From Saccharomyces paradoxus (Eukaryota > Ascomycota > Saccharomycetes > Saccharomycetales > Saccharomycetaceae), in assembly GCF_002079055.1 (NCBI RefSeq), contig NC_047499.1, forward strand, positions 62,001 through 126,000: 64,000 bases of DNA. Reading direction: 5' to 3'. The notes beneath the pieces were generated by a model. That model had not been told where the DNA came from. It was given only the letters and a program-made list of their open reading frames with translations, and did no database searches. Below, in pieces: positions 1-10,957 of the stretch; within the stretch, counting starts at the first letter, position 1; the number at the start of each line of letters is the position of its first letter. The position numbers and the translations under genes are program-made.

Positions 1-195
<195 letters not shown>

Positions 196-522
196 GAATC
201 AATTTTTTAATTAAATGATTTATTTATCTCTTTTAAGAACTATTAATCTTAGTTACTACGATACATGCACGCCGCTTATATATATATATGTATAAATAGC
301 GTATATTCATATATATATAGAGCGAGACAGTTTTCTTGTTACTTTTTTTGCTTTCTGTTCCTCTTGCTTGTAGCTGCTGCAACGCTCTCGGCGTATTGAA
401 TTCTTCTCAACTTCCAACGAAATAAAACGAATAATTATATTAGTCTTGATTCAAAAGATTTAAAACTGGTAAAACAACTTAAATATACATATACATATAC
501 ATAAATGGTGTAAAGAAGGCAA
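196..522. other. Convergent intergenic region URA5-SEC65
   Basis: A 327-base gap between two gene ends. It holds AT-rich 3' processing sequence only: an alternating TA run around 273-320 and a short ATACAT repeat at about 485-502 that could serve as the efficiency element for SEC65 polyadenylation. I see no open frame or RNA gene in it. Confidence 0.6.
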
Positions 523-1344
523 TCATCTTCTAACAACTTTGTACTTATTTTTTGGTGGTTTAAACGATTTTTCTGCCGCTGTAATCTTAGGAGTTTCGTA
601 AACAGATTTTGTCATTGGATGGCCCATCAAAAATGGACTATGCAGTGGAACAATCTCGTTCATCTTGAAGCCCTTTACACGCGGAATCTTTTTAAATTCA
701 ATATTGTCGAAATCAGGCCCATATGGAATCTCTCTTAAAGATTCAATGGTTGTTGGATGAGTTTTCATGTACTCCCCAACCGCTTTCATTAATTGCCTCT
801 TACCACCCTTGAATTTAGTGGCTGCGCCAACCAATTGTCCATTTTCTTTGAAAAGTACACGAATTCTACCAGGATTACCGAAATCTTGTGGATGACATTT
901 TTCACCCTCGAAAATGCATAATATTCCTAGTTCACGGACAGCATCTGCCATAGTTTTAGCTAAAGGGTTTTCAACAGCCAATTCCTTAGGAACCCTCCTA
1001 CCTTCCTTATGTGATCTGTTCACGTCAAAGTAACATGGATAGAGTACTTGGAATCGTTTAACTTCTTCTAAATCTTTCTTGGAAATAGCCTCTGAACGTT
1101 CAACCTTACCGGTTTTCGGGTTGATAAAACTCAGTTGCTCTTTTTCGTTGCTACTATTGTTGTTACTATTACTGGTGTCATTCATACCAGGTAAAAAGGC
1201 AGTATTTTCCTTGTCCTGGCTTCTTACAACTGTGGGCGTTATCTTGGGAGCAATCGGCGTCCTCAAAGAGGGATCTAACTCGGCCAAGTCCATATCGAGG
1301 TCATCGATATCATTGAGATCATCAATCTCTTCTAATCTAGGCAT
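523..1344 (-). CDS. SEC65: Signal recognition particle subunit Sec65 (SRP19 homologue)
   Basis: 273 aa, as in S. cerevisiae. It is the yeast counterpart of SRP19, which binds SRP RNA and helps load Srp54, so that ribosomes making secretory proteins are brought to the ER. The SRP19 domain spans roughly residues 97-200, with the family core around [19 protein letters not shown] and a following [16 protein letters not shown] helix. An acidic N-terminus (residues 1-25) and a very basic C-terminal tail (ending NKYKVVRR) flank it, as expected of the fungal proteins. The ATG at 1344 is the first in frame. Upstream lies the 3' end of MDM1, so its promoter is the 251 bases between them. Confidence 0.96.
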   Translation of the reverse strand: MPRLEEIDDLNDIDDLDMDLAELDPSLRTPIAPKITPTVVRSQDKENTAFLPGMNDTSNSNNNSSNEKEQLSFINPKTGKVERSEAISKKDLEEVKRFQVLYPCYFDVNRSHKEGRRVPKELAVENPLAKTMADAVRELGILCIFEGEKCHPQDFGNPGRIRVLFKENGQLVGAATKFKGGKRQLMKAVGEYMKTHPTTIESLREIPYGPDFDNIEFKKIPRVKGFKMNEIVPLHSPFLMGHPMTKSVYETPKITAAEKSFKPPKNKYKVVRR

Positions 1345-1595
1345 GTCGGCTTTATGATAACTCTGGCTTATGGCTTATTTTTCTTTAATTTCATTAGTAG
1401 TTAGCCTGTTGAATACTATTAGCATCTTTTTTTTTTTTTCAGATTACAAAAGCGTGAAAAATAAATACTTCATGATTGTTTTTAAGAGAAGTGCACAATT
1501 TTCAAAACACCTGAAGAAGTGATCAATTCATCTACTATTGTGAAAACTGCACTTTTTCTTGCTAAGCTGTTCCACATATTTAATTAGGCTTTATT

Positions 1596-4500
1596 TTAGT
1601 CATTACATATTATATCCAATAAAATTGCATCAAGAGCTTCCAACAGCAAGCTGGCATTTAAATACGGGTTCTGTAGCATGGCATGGACCCGATCAGCAGC
1701 TTCGTGAGAATCCCTTAGACCTACCACACGCCCACAGGTATCTGCGAATAGTCTCTGCAGGCTGGTTAGGGCGAGTTGTTCCGTTCGTAGCTTTTCACCT
1801 TCGCTTCTTGCTGCCTCTATTGTTTCATTTCTTTTTCTTTCGAACACGCCGTTGTCACCCCATAGCATATTTTTAAATGTAATTACTGCTTCTAGCACTT
1901 GATCCTCTGACCTCAATTTTTGAATGCTGACCTTTATATACTTTTCAATAGTACTCCCAAGAAGCTGTTGTAAAACGGTAATTATTGCCCTGCCTCTCAA
2001 CCAGCCCGCATTCGCCTTGTTTAAAGCAAAGAGCGAGATAAACAAGTCACATATCTGTTTAACAAAAGATTTGTTTTGCGAATAGAAAGGATACCCAGAA
2101 TCAGTAAAAAAATGTCGTTCATCTTCATAGAAATTCAGCTCGTCGCCGTTGTCTTCAGTGCTTTGTAAATCAGCAACAGAGCTACTATTACTCGTGCTAT
2201 TACTACTGCCAATAGATTCACGAGGTGGCTCCTCCAGAATACCATCATGCGTGTTTTCCTTGTTTAGTTTGAATAGGGTAGGGTCGGTCAAAAACCTTCT
2301 AAAAATATTATCTTCGCATATTTCAGAAATAGATAGTAATTCTCGCAAGTACTTCTCAAGTTTTTGTTTTCTTTCTTCATAAAGCAACGTTTTTGTAACA
2401 TGGTATTTCAATGACATTTTCACTTTTGACGGGAACAGGTCTTGCAACTGTCTCATCACATCCCTAAAATTCTTTTTCAAATATATATTCAATTCAAAAA
2501 ATTCATTGTATCTTCTTGCCATATCCCAGGAACTTACCTGCCCATTATTAAAGTGATGAATGTTAATGATATAGTAAGTTATCTCTTTTAGACCATTACT
2601 GGAATTCTCGCTGAAGTACGACCTAATGTATATCTTAGTTTTTCTGAACAAACTATTGGCATTTTCTTGTACCATATATTGTTGTTTCAGTAGTTCTTTC
2701 ATTTCTAGTTCTTTCAATAGGGTTCTTTGTGACTTTTTTAAAATCTTCAACTGCATTTGATTGTTGGTCAGATCTGCCTTCAAAATCAAATGCCTTAAGA
2801 GTTCAAGCTCTTTCTCGATTTGGTCAATTGAAATAGTCAAAGATGCTATATTATCCCTAAAATTACTTAACCCATGGAATTGACTAGGATTTAGATCCGA
2901 ATTTCCGCTAGACACGCTTAATTTCTCCACACTGCGTGGAAGATCTAATTGGTCCTCGACAACGTAAAATTCGGAGGGATTATCGTTTTCATCGTCGAAG
3001 AGTTTGTCTCTGAAAATGTTATCACTTTCTGAACCAAATAGTTGTGAGTAGCGCGGATTTGAACTTACTTTCGATTTATCTGGTTTGAATCCGGATCCAT
3101 TCACTATACTATCTAAAGCATCTGTGATACCAGGGTTTGCGAAAATCCTAACAGGATTCATAAAATCTATCTTCGCATTATCCTTTAATATTTTGGTTTG
3201 TTCTGCGTTGTTAGCACCGCTGTTCCTCCTGCTCAAAAAGTGAACATATATATCAGTCGAAACGATATGGGATGTTGAAAGCATTTGGAGAAAAAAAGGC
3301 GATTTCTTGAAAAGTGGTAGAAACTTATCATCGAGATACTTTATAGCCTCTGTTTGTAACAGCAACACACTTTTTCGAGCTAGAATAAACGTGTCTTCAT
3401 CATTACTGATTTGAAAGGAGTTAGTAAAAAGTACAATATTTTTCACTAACCCTTCATCCAGCAATTTCATATTTTGTAAGTCATTATTGTGGAAAAACTT
3501 TGCAGAAATTTCTCGCAGTTGAATAGTGTTAATTCCAGAGTATCCAGAAATTATATCCTCTGATGTGGCATCTTCCAAGGGATTTTTAAATGATTCGATT
3601 GTTTGCGAGTACTCTAAAAATGTCAAACCCTGTGTTTCAGAAATACTGCCCAAGAATGATTTAAAAAAAGGAAGGAATTCGGTATCGTCTATGATGTCTT
3701 TCAATGCGATGGAAGCGAGAAATGTACTCATCTCCTTCAATACTACTCCATTATCCATATTTAAATCAGAATAATAACCATCTCTGGCAAGCTTTTTGCT
3801 TGCTGTTTCGATTTCTGAGCCAGGAAATGATAGCTTTGATTCAATCAAATTTAAGGAGAGTAATAAACGTTTCTTATACTTCAAATTCTCCTTGCTTAAA
3901 TGTTCATTTCCTTTCAACTCGTATATCTTTAAAGCTAATGAATATGCGACATATTTGATATCACTTAGATCTAACAAAGAGTTTAGCTGGTTAAGATAAT
4001 GCTCGAACTGTTTTCCAGTGAAATCAACATTAAGCTCCAATTTCTCACTCGAGGGTCCTCCAGCGTCTTTGTTCCCTATGTTATTCATCACATTTCTATG
4101 ATCCTGTAACTCTTTACTCAACATTCTTCTTATCTTGTGAACTTTGTGTTTTTCTTCGAAGTAGTTTTGTGAAAGACTTACAATTCTTAAATTCCAACTA
4201 TCTGGATCAGTAAATTTGAAGATTAATGGAGAAATGATGCACGTAGTGAGAACCTCTGTCATCAACGTGAAAACAAGCAATGAGTCTAACTCATCATTAT
4301 CAAAAAGATGGGGAAGCAGTCCAATCACAGTTTTTCTTATAGATTTTTCAATTTCTTTCTGAAGAGCATTAGGCTTCAGTGATAACGATTTATGTAATTT
4401 GTAATTTTTATTAAACTCTACAGCAATTTGTAGATCGATGTTGGCTGCTTTTTGCCTTTCAAGATTCAAATCGCTTAACACAGCTTCTCTGGCATCACAA

Positions 4501-4988
4501 AAAGTGCTGAAATGTTTGTTAAATATGGGCAATAGCTTTAGAACAATCAAACTGGCACTATCGTTCTTTATCAACTTCTCCTTCACCACTAGCAGCGTTT
4601 GTAATAATCTCCACTTTATTACTTTGAGAAACTTTGCATCACTATTCTTATCGATTTTTGTGAACCAAGGCTCAACAAAATCTCGAATAATTAAGTCAAC
4701 AATACTCTCTAATTCTTTTCCAATTTGCGCATTCCCATCGTGTATCAAACCTTCAACTGTCCTCAATTCTTTATCGACCTCAACAAAATTTGAATTTGCA
4801 GGTACAATACCAACAAATCTTGGCTGAGGCTTGGGCAGGTCAGGTAACGATTTGAAGAATACGAAGTACCCAAAGACGCAGATGCTAAGAAAGAATCCGA
4901 GCGAGAAACTGACTACCGACCATTGAATCATTGATATTAAGCAATACAAAACTGAGAAAAATCGAAACTGTTGCAGAAACTTAAGCAT
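1596..4988 (-). CDS. MDM1: Mdm1, ER-anchored PX-domain sorting-nexin family protein
   Basis: 1130 aa from the ATG at 4988. Mdm1 sits at nucleus-vacuole contacts, tethering ER to vacuole and lipid droplets; it was first found through mitochondrial and nuclear inheritance defects. Visible order: hydrophobic N-terminal segment (about 11-45), PXA domain (about 75-260), a long middle part that includes the RGS-like region, a coiled stretch rich in Leu/Lys/Glu near 715-770, PX domain (about 780-895, with RRYNEFFELN), and C-terminal nexin domain (about 980-1110, with KANAGWLRGRAIITVLQQLL). The frame stays open for 17 codons upstream, but only a TTG lies there, so I take 4988. The reference protein I recall is 1127 aa. 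Shares its upstream region with the 3' end of NUP188. Confidence 0.95.
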   Translation of the reverse strand: MLKFLQQFRFFSVLYCLISMIQWSVVSFSLGFFLSICVFGYFVFFKSLPDLPKPQPRFVGIVPANSNFVEVDKELRTVEGLIHDGNAQIGKELESIVDLIIRDFVEPWFTKIDKNSDAKFLKVIKWRLLQTLLVVKEKLIKNDSASLIVLKLLPIFNKHFSTFCDAREAVLSDLNLERQKAANIDLQIAVEFNKNYKLHKSLSLKPNALQKEIEKSIRKTVIGLLPHLFDNDELDSLLVFTLMTEVLTTCIISPLIFKFTDPDSWNLRIVSLSQNYFEEKHKVHKIRRMLSKELQDHRNVMNNIGNKDAGGPSSEKLELNVDFTGKQFEHYLNQLNSLLDLSDIKYVAYSLALKIYELKGNEHLSKENLKYKKRLLLSLNLIESKLSFPGSEIETASKKLARDGYYSDLNMDNGVVLKEMSTFLASIALKDIIDDTEFLPFFKSFLGSISETQGLTFLEYSQTIESFKNPLEDATSEDIISGYSGINTIQLREISAKFFHNNDLQNMKLLDEGLVKNIVLFTNSFQISNDEDTFILARKSVLLLQTEAIKYLDDKFLPLFKKSPFFLQMLSTSHIVSTDIYVHFLSRRNSGANNAEQTKILKDNAKIDFMNPVRIFANPGITDALDSIVNGSGFKPDKSKVSSNPRYSQLFGSESDNIFRDKLFDDENDNPSEFYVVEDQLDLPRSVEKLSVSSGNSDLNPSQFHGLSNFRDNIASLTISIDQIEKELELLRHLILKADLTNNQMQLKILKKSQRTLLKELEMKELLKQQYMVQENANSLFRKTKIYIRSYFSENSSNGLKEITYYIINIHHFNNGQVSSWDMARRYNEFFELNIYLKKNFRDVMRQLQDLFPSKVKMSLKYHVTKTLLYEERKQKLEKYLRELLSISEICEDNIFRRFLTDPTLFKLNKENTHDGILEEPPRESIGSSNSTSNSSSVADLQSTEDNGDELNFYEDERHFFTDSGYPFYSQNKSFVKQICDLFISLFALNKANAGWLRGRAIITVLQQLLGSTIEKYIKVSIQKLRSEDQVLEAVITFKNMLWGDNGVFERKRNETIEAARSEGEKLRTEQLALTSLQRLFADTCGRVVGLRDSHEAADRVHAMLQNPYLNASLLLEALDAILLDIICND

Positions 4989-5259
4989 GCGATACCATAT
5001 CAGAAGGAAAAAACTCACGCACTTATGGCGCTTTGACAAAGCATGTGAGTCTTCGGTAAATTTATTTATTGTATTTGTTTACACCTTTTTGAAGTTTATA
5101 AGGCGATGGAAAAAAAAGTACATAGTTGATAGAAGTGCCGTAAAAAAATCATATAGGCGCAGTGCACAGTATACCAATTAGTAAACACTTTTCAGATGAA
5201 GATTCCAATTGTGCTGTCCATCATTAACATATGTAGCTTTACATAACTTACAAAATAAA

Positions 5260-8200
5260 TCAGACGTCCTTGAATAGTGAATCTTGCAACGTTTTAATGT
5301 CTCTACTTATACCCTTGACGAACTCCAATCTCCTTGATTCATCTTCCAAATGTTGTTGCTCTTCTAAAGTCGTAGGTATTATTCTTGAATTCAGGTATTT
5401 TGGATGCGTTAGAAACTTGCTTAATGCGGCACTTAACTTTTTTTTATCATGTTCAGAATCTAAACCAATAACCAACTCCACAGCTTCTTCTTCGTCATCG
5501 GAGTTTTTAGGCTGGATGAACAATTCTTGATAATTTAGCAAGTTTAGCATTTTCTGCAACAAAACCAATTGATTGGTTTCCTTTATCAATGAACTTGATA
5601 CTGCTAACTTGTTATCGCCCCAATTATATATTGTGGATCTTATTTGTTTTCCAAAATAGGAAACAAAGAGGCATGTCTCAGGTAAAACCTTGATACCAAA
5701 TTGACTCAATAAGAATAGAACAATGGATAATAAACCGTTGCTCCAAATGTTGTGCAATCTAGGTGAAAATTCAGGCTTGATATCACCTTGCTGTATTGCA
5801 ACAGATAATGGACTTTCCAACAGAACACTATACAATCCGCTATTGATGAGTTTTGCAGCAATTTGCTCAATTGAACACAACTCAGAGATGAAAGTCAGAG
5901 TAATTTGCCCAAGAATTGGTTCATCATTAATTCTTACCAAATGTGCGCTTGAATATAGGTTCAATATAACTTTGAGAGTTCCGACTTCCTTTAAAGATGA
6001 TGCTAGAATAACATTGAAATTTTTAGAAGGATTCAACTTGGTAATTCTTTTGAACAGTGATAATAATAACAGTAAATCCTGAGTATTATCCTCCAAATTG
6101 ATAAATTGGGTAGCATGATCTGCACTTAAACCCTTCGTGGAACATTTATTGATCTGACATAATATTTCGGACAGTATCAAATAAACACCCTTACTGAATG
6201 CTAATTCAAAAAATTCCAATAGTTGATCAGATACTAATTCGATGAAACGATCTCCTGACGAGACTAGTTCGAGAAGAATTAAAACAGACCTTAAAAGAGG
6301 CCTATAAAAGTTATTTTTTGATGAGTTACCAATATTTTTAATAAAATCAACCTCATCAGATTTAAAAACTGTAAAAATCTTGTTCATTAGTTCAATTATC
6401 TTTGTCTCCTTCAGTGACTTTCTTGACAATTTGAATGAATATAAAATGTAAAACGACAATTCGATTCTCTCCAGATATATTTGGGTAAACATTTGTTTAT
6501 CTGAAGTGAAATCAATATTTAGCTTTAGGAAATGTTCTACCAAATCAACGAAACCATCATTTAACGGCGTAGTGTTCCTCTTTACAAACGTGGTGATTAG
6601 CGCGCCCCAAGCTTTTGCGGTAGATATTTCATAATTGACGTATTGTAGATTTAATGAAGCATCAGTTATTTCCTCCTTAAAATTTGTTTCACCAGTAGTT
6701 GGTTTGTACCAGTTACGGTCAGTTTTTAAAACTACATCTAATAAGGGAATATCATAACCGAAATTCTCGTTCTCGTTTATTCTGGATAAGGGGATCTTTT
6801 GGAACGACTGAAGCTCTAAACTGGGCCATTTCTCTCTAAATTTTAGATTCAATTCATCGTGAAACGTTTTATTGAACCCATCAATTTGGAAGAAGTGATG
6901 GGCTAATTCAAATAAGTCTTCCTGGTTCAAAAATTTTAAAATTTTCGAGTTTGAATCAGTTGAGTTATAAATATACAATGCAAATATTTCGACAATTCTT
7001 GAAACCAATTTGTATTTCTTGATCAAAGAGACAGTTCCATTACGTGTCAAGCTCTCTTTTTTTTGGAATAAAGTTTTGGAGTTCTTCAACTTATTCAATA
7101 AGGAATCCACAAATTTAACATCTTTTATAAAGATTTTAGAATTTGTCCAGGTGTTTAAAACATATGTTATTGTTTCTAATAACTTACAACTTACTTCTTC
7201 AGGCATTGAATCTAACAGTAGGGAATTCTTTTGCAAAACAGTTAATATTGAATTTTTCTTGTCAATGGAGGCTTCGTCATTATTTTTTTTACTAGATGCA
7301 AATTGACCTGTTAAGAAAAGGATAGATAACCCATCCTGCTTACTTTCCAATAAAGTTGTGAAAAAAATGTACAAACTCCGCAGGAGATCCCAGTTTTGCA
7401 CTGGAGAACTCAAGTCCGACAGGACTTCTTTCAAAAATGTCATCGATTTTCTTTCACCAAGGAAGGACAACAAAAACGGATAATCGTCATTCCAAGGAGC
7501 CTCCACCAAATAGCTTAATAGCTCTATGATTTGCACTTTGAAGTGAACATAACTTGGTAAAGTATAAACGTCAACCAATTTTGATGAATTTATGAAAAGC
7601 AATTTTTCCAAGTTACTTGGCTTTAAATCGTGGTTGCTACCTCGAATAGAGATCAAAAGCTTACACAACTTAAAGGAATTGCTCATTACCTTCGTATATA
7701 AATTTCCCAAAATTTTATCGCCTAAGATTTTTGTTGTGGTATCCAAAGGTGAAACAAGAATATTCATCAAAGTATTCGGAGCCAAATCGATAGAATCCAT
7801 GGGAGTTAAAAATAATTGCAACAATTTTTTTGCTGAGGAGGAAGTAATCAATTGGTTCTTTTGATATGGATTTATGGTGAAAACGTCATGAAGTACATCA
7901 TAGAAAATTGAAGTCAAATGGAAGCCAATTTCGAATTTCTGTAAGAAATTGTTGAACTTCCAATTGTAATAACTCTCAAAGACATGAACCGCATGTAGAG
8001 TCAACTTATTAATAATATCTATTTTACTTCTTTTGGAAACATGGCTATTTTTCAATGATAGAGATTCTCGAATAAAGACTTTTGTTAGTTTGAGCAACTG
8101 GATAGTGAATGTATAATCCCCTGTGGATAATTCAATCGAACCAAGAATCATATTGGAAAGACCAGTCTTGCCATATTTGTCTAATAATTCCGATTTGTTC

Positions 8201-10215
8201 AAATAAGAAGAGACTAGATGAAGGTAATTTGGTGTCAGCATAGTCATAAACTCGCAGCATTGTACAATTGAAGCATAATCTTTTCTCTGCAGTGATATTT
8301 CAAAAATCTCGAAGATTACTTGGATAATTGACGCGCCATTTATAGTACTGGTTGAAGTGTCTAGAGAGTTTGACAAATATGACAGAATTTCGCTAGATTT
8401 TTCAATTGGGGTTTTAGGATCGACGACATTAGTAACTAATCCGATTATGGATATCATCAATTCATGTTGTAAGTCATCCAGTTGCGTGCCCTTTTCCATG
8501 TACGAATGTAATAGATTTTGCAATATTCTGCCGACCAAAGACCAACCGTTGTATTTGTAAAGGAAAATAACCAAATTGGAAGCAGTAGGTGGCTGCTGTG
8601 CACTTTGTTGTTGTTGTCGTTTGATAGTTAGAATCTTTGCCTTTGTTGACTTCGGTATTGACAAGAGGCAATTAGAGTTTTCTCTCTCTAAGGGTGGTGT
8701 CACTAGCAAATCGGACTTCAACTCTATCAAATCAGGTATGATGATGTCTGAGGACGAAGAAGGGTTTGTTATCGTATCAGCTATTAAATCATAATCTAGA
8801 TCGTTCAGACTGCTTTTTGTGATAGCAAATGAACATATATCTTTTAATTCGAAATTGGCAAATTCGGTATCGATTAAGGCCAAATTAATTAAAGGGATGA
8901 GTGATTCGTTTAATAGGGGTAGTTTAGCCTTTATAATGCTCAATTTGTCTTCAAAAGTGTCATTCGTTAAGAAATTTTCAATAAACTGCTCTGGAGCCTT
9001 TGAAATTATCTTGGCGAAAACACGAGAAGTAGATGCAGTTATGGGAATAAAGTTTAAAGAAAACTCCAAAAATACTGTTACTACTGTGGTGTAAATGGGG
9101 TCAAAGGATAAGACTTCTGACAGAGTAATCAATTCTTGGAAAATGTCATGTGATTCAGCAAATAGAGCAAACTTCGTTGTGTCTGAATCGTCAAATGATT
9201 CAGACGATTGTAATGCTTGCCTATAGTAGAGTATGAACGACCAAGAGTAATGGATCATTGGGTGGAAAACGGGATCCTCATTGACGATATTGGTTGCTAT
9301 ATCATTTTCCAGAGCGGCATTGACAATGTGGAAAGTCTTTGAATCCATGTACAAGGGTGACTGAAGATCAAATTGTGCAATTGAAGTGTTCAACCCAAGT
9401 ATCAATGCAGTTGTGATTGTAAATAAAGATGATATTCTGGAAACAAGTGTTTCTGAGAGGTAGCTGAGGTCTTGGAAATTCTGAAACTTATACAATTGTA
9501 ATGACGAAGTATCTATAGTCTTGTCCGTAGAATTTATATTTCTGCAAAATTCAACAAAATGATTTTGATACTGTAGGAACCATTGATTGACGATATTTAT
9601 AGGTACTTTTGTATTCAGGATCATTAAATTCAAAATTTGCAATATTTGCAAGACAAACTTCAAATCAGAAAATTTTTTCAGTTGCACCAACGAAACAATT
9701 GTAAAAGTGTCTTCATCGTTGTTATAGCCCTGTGCTAAGCCTGAAGCTGTGATCGTGTCGTAGTCCTGCATTACAGATGATATTAAAGAGATTAATTTCG
9801 CTGCTATGTTGAATCTATCATTGTCAATAAAGGAATATGTATCGAGGTCAATGTCCGGGTTAACGAGAAGCGAGTATAATATGTGGAGTCTTGAAGATCT
9901 CTCAGAAATAAAGAATTGCGCAGCACGACAAGGGTCCTCAAATTGAGCAAAGAAGGGATCATCATCGACGTTTATTTGTAATATGTTTGCAATTGTAAAG
10001 CGTAACTTGTTGTCGCCGCCAGAGGAAGTCCCATGCTCCTTTACCGTTTCCAGGTCCTTAATAAGATTTGCCTTATTAGCCTTCAAAAACTGTCTTATTT
10101 CGGCCAATTGACTGGCATCCACAGCGGAAATATCAGCAACAGCATCGTTGATAAAATTAGCAACATGAGTGAAGGACAATTGCGGAGAGGAATTCCGAAT
10201 TGAATGTGTAGCCAT
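5260..10215 (-). CDS. NUP188: Nucleoporin Nup188, inner-ring scaffold of the nuclear pore
   Basis: 1651 aa, against 1655 that I recall in S. cerevisiae. Nup188 is a large alpha-helical solenoid of the inner ring of the nuclear pore complex, working with Nic96, Nup192 and Pom152, and limits passage of membrane proteins into the inner nuclear membrane. The translation is helical and Leu/Ser/Asn-rich throughout with no FG repeats, no signal peptide and no membrane span, which is what the family shows; motifs inside are not distinctive, so the call rests on length, order and my recognition of the sequence. The ATG at 10215 is in a normal position and no frame break is seen over nearly 5 kb. Upstream is the snR85 gene on the same strand. 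Confidence 0.95.
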   Translation of the reverse strand: MATHSIRNSSPQLSFTHVANFINDAVADISAVDASQLAEIRQFLKANKANLIKDLETVKEHGTSSGGDNKLRFTIANILQINVDDDPFFAQFEDPCRAAQFFISERSSRLHILYSLLVNPDIDLDTYSFIDNDRFNIAAKLISLISSVMQDYDTITASGLAQGYNNDEDTFTIVSLVQLKKFSDLKFVLQILQILNLMILNTKVPINIVNQWFLQYQNHFVEFCRNINSTDKTIDTSSLQLYKFQNFQDLSYLSETLVSRISSLFTITTALILGLNTSIAQFDLQSPLYMDSKTFHIVNAALENDIATNIVNEDPVFHPMIHYSWSFILYYRQALQSSESFDDSDTTKFALFAESHDIFQELITLSEVLSFDPIYTTVVTVFLEFSLNFIPITASTSRVFAKIISKAPEQFIENFLTNDTFEDKLSIIKAKLPLLNESLIPLINLALIDTEFANFELKDICSFAITKSSLNDLDYDLIADTITNPSSSSDIIIPDLIELKSDLLVTPPLERENSNCLLSIPKSTKAKILTIKRQQQQSAQQPPTASNLVIFLYKYNGWSLVGRILQNLLHSYMEKGTQLDDLQHELMISIIGLVTNVVDPKTPIEKSSEILSYLSNSLDTSTSTINGASIIQVIFEIFEISLQRKDYASIVQCCEFMTMLTPNYLHLVSSYLNKSELLDKYGKTGLSNMILGSIELSTGDYTFTIQLLKLTKVFIRESLSLKNSHVSKRSKIDIINKLTLHAVHVFESYYNWKFNNFLQKFEIGFHLTSIFYDVLHDVFTINPYQKNQLITSSSAKKLLQLFLTPMDSIDLAPNTLMNILVSPLDTTTKILGDKILGNLYTKVMSNSFKLCKLLISIRGSNHDLKPSNLEKLLFINSSKLVDVYTLPSYVHFKVQIIELLSYLVEAPWNDDYPFLLSFLGERKSMTFLKEVLSDLSSPVQNWDLLRSLYIFFTTLLESKQDGLSILFLTGQFASSKKNNDEASIDKKNSILTVLQKNSLLLDSMPEEVSCKLLETITYVLNTWTNSKIFIKDVKFVDSLLNKLKNSKTLFQKKESLTRNGTVSLIKKYKLVSRIVEIFALYIYNSTDSNSKILKFLNQEDLFELAHHFFQIDGFNKTFHDELNLKFREKWPSLELQSFQKIPLSRINENENFGYDIPLLDVVLKTDRNWYKPTTGETNFKEEITDASLNLQYVNYEISTAKAWGALITTFVKRNTTPLNDGFVDLVEHFLKLNIDFTSDKQMFTQIYLERIELSFYILYSFKLSRKSLKETKIIELMNKIFTVFKSDEVDFIKNIGNSSKNNFYRPLLRSVLILLELVSSGDRFIELVSDQLLEFFELAFSKGVYLILSEILCQINKCSTKGLSADHATQFINLEDNTQDLLLLLSLFKRITKLNPSKNFNVILASSLKEVGTLKVILNLYSSAHLVRINDEPILGQITLTFISELCSIEQIAAKLINSGLYSVLLESPLSVAIQQGDIKPEFSPRLHNIWSNGLLSIVLFLLSQFGIKVLPETCLFVSYFGKQIRSTIYNWGDNKLAVSSSLIKETNQLVLLQKMLNLLNYQELFIQPKNSDDEEEAVELVIGLDSEHDKKKLSAALSKFLTHPKYLNSRIIPTTLEEQQHLEDESRRLEFVKGISRDIKTLQDSLFKDV

Positions 10216-10433
10216 GGCTGATACGGTCCTTTACTTCTGGTGGGTAGAAGGGATATCTTATATTTGTGTTTTTGTCGAACGTTAAAGATGTCTCAAAGTA
10301 TTCATCCAGGAAGAAAATTTTTGGTAAATTATAAATATCATTACCCGGACTATACATCTCTTAATTACCAACAGGAGCTGGCTTTTGGCAAGAAAGAGGA
10401 AAGATAGAGATAGTGTGTATACATATGTGGGAA

Positions 10434-10604
10434 TAGTGTCCAAACACGCCCGTGGCCGAGGAGGCGCCGCGATCGTTAAGTGCATTTAGCACTTCTATAT
10501 GGTAGGTTCTTCCCTGGTTTTGATATCAGCACAATTACGGCTCTAAGAAACGATGGGTATAAAAATTAAACGTTAATTAGGAATTTGACATATGTGCTAA
10601 TAGC
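10434..10604 (-). ncRNA. SNR85: H/ACA box small nucleolar RNA snR85
   Basis: Read on the minus strand. A 5' hairpin is closed by AGCACA (near 10598) pairing with TGTGCT (near 10532). Its internal pocket carries GTCAAATT (10582-10589), complementary to the 18S rRNA bases just after the target, and GCCGTA (10536-10541), complementary, with one G-U pair, to those just before it: rRNA UGCGGC, the target U and its neighbour, then AAUUUGAC. Fifteen bases from GCCG comes an H box, ATATCA (10521-10526). A second GC-rich hairpin region follows and an ACA box with three trailing bases (ACACTA) ends at 10434. Taking 171 nt, the size I recall for snR85, puts the 5' end at 10604. snR85 guides pseudouridine 1181 of 18S rRNA in S. 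cerevisiae. The 3' end is well supported; the 5' end is approximate. Confidence 0.85.
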
Positions 10605-10957
10605 CACCCTTTCTGAGCAAGTGTATGCGGAGGACACCTGTCTGTGCTGCACATACTTGCGTGGGGCCTTTGCCATGCTTTGTGAGGTAAATAAAATCGA
10701 TGTGGTAGAAAACCAATACTGAAAAGTATAAAACTGCAGGTTTTTATACTAGGCGGCGAGGTGAAAAAGGAAGTTTAGTAAATGAAAAACTGAAAAAAAA
10801 AAGAAAATGAAAAGGAGAGAAAAGGACACCTCTGCGTGGGTTGCCCGGCGAACACGCTAGTTAACTCATCCACTGATGGGCTATTATTATAGCGCAATGG
10901 TACGTGCAAGGACTTGACAGAAGATGGCAAACAGACTTAGAATAAAAGGCCAAGACG
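10605..10957. other. Divergent promoter region between snR85 and CAC2
   Basis: 353 bases without a protein gene. It must hold the promoters for snR85 (leftward) and CAC2 (rightward). A strong inverted repeat lies at 10617-10660, described under findings. An A-rich stretch at about 10785-10825 is typical of a nucleosome-poor yeast promoter. TATA-like TATAAA occurs near 10727 and TTTTTATAC near 10741. Confidence 0.5.

Noticed and set aside
4989-5039. N-terminal extension of MDM1 by 17 codons
   Set aside because: The frame is open but begins with TTG; the first ATG is at 4988 and gives the expected length.
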